From contig QNGE01000859.1 of the NCBI GenBank assembly GCA_008508345.1, positions 108,123-172,122 on the forward strand: a DNA stretch of 64,000 bases. Direction: 5' to 3'. Both the position numbers and the translations under genes were made by a program. Below are positions 60,501-64,000 of the stretch, piece by piece. This DNA is from Paragonimus westermani (Eukaryota; Platyhelminthes; Trematoda; Plagiorchiida; Troglotrematidae). Numbering within the stretch: the first letter of the stretch is position 1; the number at the start of each line of letters is the position of its first letter. The notes under the pieces were generated by a model that did not search any database, was not told where the DNA came from, and was given only the letters and a program-made list of their open reading frames with translations.

Positions 60501-61972
60501 GATGCACAGACATTTCAAAGTAAATTTGATGGTTTAGTAAGAAATCTGATACAGACCATATAAAATGTTAACGTTCGGTTCTTCATAATGCAATATTAGA
60601 TAAAAATTACTGAATTAACTCTACTTAAATTGAGTATCAGCAATAAGTTGTATGAGATAGGAAATGCATTAAGTTTGGCCTTACAAAATGTCGTGACACG
60701 TAACCATCTATGGGATATTTTTGTGGAATGAAAGGCACCGACGTTTTAAGAAACCCGGATATACATGAGAACATCTGTCGAAAAAGAAACACGAAAGGAA
60801 GCAAACGATGGACCTTCACGCACTGAGGCGCACGAAGTGATTATAATGTATGAGAGAGTTAGATGACCAAGAGACTTGCTACGTAGATTGTCTTTCTTCG
60901 TACGCAGTAAGTGAATACCATGTTTGACGGCGCTCCGAAATGCTCGAGTCATAAAGGCCGTATTGGTGAACATCGCAGTCTTCCATTTTTTATACCAAGC
61001 GTACTTATTCGGAAAGTAAAAAGTTTAACAGTGTCTACTCACCAGTTTTATTCGGATGTTTTCATGTGATGTCCTGAATTCACTGCGGCTTGCTTCTTGC
61101 CACAATCAGTTGTATATAACTACCAACTAACACAGCCGAAATTTTCTAAGTTGTGTAATGGCCTTCGCATGTAAAAACATCACTTCACAGATAAGAACAA
61201 GAAGTTGCGAGTCTGGCTTTTTGAGTACCAGATAATCGCAAAATCTTATAAAACAATAATTCGTACGAGGTATTTTGCTGTAAAGACCAGTCTGGGATAT
61301 CTCTGAAACGTCATTAGTTTAGACGGCATGAAGCTCGTTGGAGACAACCAAAAGGGATGTTAGTCTCAATTCGATAGAAGCCAAGTTGTTATTAAGATAT
61401 TCTAGAAGAAAACATTCGAACTCATTTCACACCACTCGGTTAAAAACATGTCTACAAAATCAATTATCACAGCAATCTGTTTCATTAAAAGTTTGAAAAC
61501 AAGATGACGTGCGACTTTGTTTGTGAATTGTTGGTTGCAGATCTGCTGTTGCACAACATTAATAATTTTGGAGCCGGAAACTTCAGAATTTTTAAAAACT
61601 TGACAAACTGAATTCGGAAGTATTAGCGAAAATAGATTCAACTTCAACATATTCCTTTGACCTAATTCTGCCGTATTCAAGTGAACCTCTTGGCTGAACA
61701 CTAATACCTTTACGGAAGTAAACTCGCTTATGCTTGAAACAAAAAATGTCTAACAGCGTTTTGACAAGCTCGAAGTGACTTTCACATTAACTGCGTAACT
61801 TTCACTTTGTTCATACTGAATGAAGATTGACTCTTAAATATCGAACACAGGCAATACGATTCAATAGACTGTACGCATGTGTACTGTGGAATACCCTCAG
61901 CAAGTGAGATTTATGTTAAACACTACAAGATTACCTAACTGAAAGATACAATACAAATGAACTTGTGAAGAA
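57575..61972. other. long stretch without recognisable gene
   Basis: Frames of 60-100 codons (58482-58703, 58705-58962, 61402-61701 minus and others) show no motif and no good splice borders. No shared repeat was noticed. Confidence 0.45.
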
Positions 61973-62169
61973 ATGCTGCAGCTATTTTGTCTTTCAGTAG
62001 TGTTCAGTGCCTTCTATAGTGCGATATGTGAATATCTTCTCGAAATATTCCTCCACTTCTCTCTGGACGCAGATATTCCCTCAATATTCGAAAAGCTGAG
62101 GCATTATCTCTATGTCAAATGTTTGTCAGAATTGGTTTCCCTATGTGACCATTTTCAACATGTTAAAAA
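61973..62169 (+). CDS. candidate first exon of a secreted helical protein
   Basis: The ATG lies in a favourable context (GAAGAAATGC). The start MLQLFCLSVVFSAFYSAIC looks like a signal peptide. The rest, CEYLLEIFLHFSLDADIPSI then FEKLRHYLYVKCLSELVSLC, is helical with spaced cysteines. The frame meets a consensus donor GTGAGT at 62170, two bases into a codon. The cysteine and helix pattern is loosely saposin-like, a family that flukes secrete in the gut, but one expected cysteine is missing, so the family is only a suggestion. No second exon identified. Confidence 0.4.
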
Positions 62170-62175
62170 GTGAGT

Positions 62176-63705
62176 TAGAGCAACCGGGTTGTCAGCTTGC
62201 ATGGTTCATCATCGACTAGATTTGCAATGTAGTTGTGGATACCCACAAATTGACCATGTGAAAGGGTGGTTGGAAGTGGCTGGTATTTCATGCTCGCAGA
62301 CTAACAATGACTAAAATGCGCAACAATTCCGCACAAAGCGGCACTATAACAGTTAACTGCCCCCTGCGATTATAGATCCGTCGTGTCTTTCTTGACATTT
62401 GTGCCTTTTCGGAGTGAGTTGTTTCTTGAAGCAATCGGCAGAAGTGACTAGTCATCGGCGGATTTGGTTAGAATGACTGATAAAAGTAGACATCTTAATC
62501 GGCGCTCAAAAGATAGTTTGGTGTATGCTAATATTCTCCTGAGGCTATTTTTTAATGTTAACTGTTGTGGGCGTATGAACTCTTGCTTAACGGACGAGAG
62601 GAGTGCCAAGACGTAGAGTGATGTACATTATCTCAAGATCACATACACCCAATGAAGGCTACTGTGAGTTAATATACTCGTTTTACTGGCGATCGGCTTC
62701 ATACGCACATCAAGAAAGTTACTTGAAGTCACCGGATGAATCTTGATATAAAACAGCTCACGTGAAGTAAGGAGTTAAATATTAATTGTCAAAATGAAAT
62801 AATCGACTCGTTCTTCGGTTACTAAGATTAAACGCCAATGTGAAACAGTGCCACGTGAATTACTCCATAAAGAACAAGCAACTGTAATCGGTCATCTTAT
62901 TGTTAAACAAAATTTGTAGGTACTGAAGTCTTAACCATTCAGTGACTTGCACTTGGAACCTCTCAATATATACATATGTTAGGTGTATGAAACCCACCTC
63001 TGAGGTAATGACTTACAGAGGTCGATTCGGTTTTCCTCGTGAACATGGGTTCACGAGTGATTGATTGTTTATCAGCTCAGTATCAAGCCGCTGCTCTCAG
63101 GCCTAATTGAGTATTAAAGCGGCATAAAAACAATAGGCATTCTTGGACAGCGCATCAAGATTGCGATGGAAACATTCAGTGAACAAAACACTAGTACAGA
63201 CGGTAGTTTACGCCTAATGCATCTTCAGTGTGCTCTGACAGACATCCACCGTAGAACGCCGTATACGTATCACTATTCAGATTGCACTCCCGTTAACCGA
63301 CAGTCATCGTCTAGAACGACTTAAGTGAACGTGTCCGCCAATGGAACAATTTCTTGATGAACGACTGGTCTAAGTCCAACTTAACAGAGTGGAGTATTTT
63401 AAGTTATTAACGGCAAGAATAGGCTTCAACGCAGGTTTTAGTTGGATTCAGCTTCTGGATAGATCCTCCTAGTTTCTGCAATTCAGCGCCATGCCAAAAG
63501 TTTACATTGTAACAGTAGAAGGCTTATGCTTTCTGTTGAGCGAAAACTTCTAACATTTTCGCTATATCGATTTTCCCCACCAAATTAGACATCGCAGTTG
63601 TTTCGCACATAAGTTTTAAGCGACCGCTTTTGGCAAGTGAGACGACGGTCAGCTTTAGCGTGCCTGTTTTTTTGATATTTCATAGGAAACGAGCTCATAC
63701 AGGAG
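62176..63705. other. no recognisable gene
   Basis: Contains a perfect 9-bp hairpin, CTCGTGAAC/GTTCACGAG, at 63036-63057. No convincing next exon for the 61973 candidate was found. Confidence 0.4.
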
Positions 63706-63888
63706 ATGGATGGCATTATTTCAATAATAAATAAATTAAATGTTTTCTCTCAAACATTCTTTTCCCTCACTGACTCTGTTTGCGTTCCTGTAAAACCATC
63801 AAGACATCAATGCATTATGCATTATGAAAAGCAACACGACCAAAACGACAAACCGAGATTGCTATCGCCTAAAAAGCTAGGTTTGTGA
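63706..63888 (+). CDS. weak candidate terminal exon
   Basis: An AG (GAGCTCATACAG) precedes a frame open for 60 codons to TGA. It reads MDGIISIINKLNVFSQTFF and ends in a basic tail. It lies 1.5 kb downstream of, and on the same strand as, the 61973 candidate, but I cannot show that they join. No family recognised. Confidence 0.18.
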   Translation: MDGIISIINKLNVFSQTFFSLTDSVCVPVKPSRHQCIMHYEKQHDQNDKPRLLSPKKLGL

Positions 63889-64000
63889 TTGGTTGATCAA
63901 TACAAACACAACCTGGTTTGAGCAATCCACAAATGAGAATAATCAAAAGGAGACACACAACAACTAAAATTAGGAGAAAGCTGTATCTAAAAATTTGACC

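Noticed and set aside
1..64000. Bacterial or phage system (operon, defence island, toxin pair)
   Set aside because: No dense same-strand frames, no Shine-Dalgarno sites before starts, and intron-like spacing with animal-type retroelements.

Overview
The window looks like intergenic and intronic DNA from a repeat-rich animal genome, most probably a parasitic flatworm (fluke-like). It has no operons, ribosome binding sites or dense long reading frames. The longest recognisable coding frame belongs to a retroelement. Candidate exons are 30-330 bp long, bounded by AG/GT signals and kilobases apart. The 'fluke' label rests on general character and on the mix of Penelope-like elements (PLEs) and tRNA-derived SINEs; it is an inference.

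The most secure content is repetitive. (1) A PLE: the C-terminal part of the polyprotein with its GIY-YIG endonuclease lies at 9557-10117 (+). Three decayed relatives lie at 26434-26790 (-), 47180-47475 (-) and 47955-48145 (+). Three of the four copies end in a 41-nt motif laid out like a minimal type I hammerhead ribozyme (10204-10244, 26444-26484, 47204-47244). (2) A tRNA-derived SINE in about ten full or partial copies, including a nested inverted/tandem composite at 42194-43097. (3) A second tRNA-like repeat in an inverted pair near 19.0-19.5 kb. (4) An older repeat of about 2.1 kb ('R1') at 138-2262 (+) and 52930-55158 (-), with a fragment at 43979-44400.

Recent or assembly-level structure is also prominent. 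4042-5261 and 5263-6482 are identical direct copies joined by a single N. A large inverted repeat occupies 43979-53346: outer arms of about 2.17 kb are near-identical, inner 334-bp arms are identical, the loop is 209 bp, and a 392-N gap sits exactly where about 3.75 kb of right arm is missing. All three isolated Ns lie at duplicated or folded-back sequence.

Protein-coding content is tentative. On the plus strand, six short open segments with splice-like borders and compatible phases run from 29030 to a stop at 36547. This could be one multi-exon gene of unrecognised family. Other candidate exons lie near 7.5, 13.6, 20.6, 23.3, 27.6-27.9 (-), 28.5, 37.0 and 62.0 kb. No CRISPR array, rRNA gene, convincing functional tRNA gene or bacterial-type system was seen.
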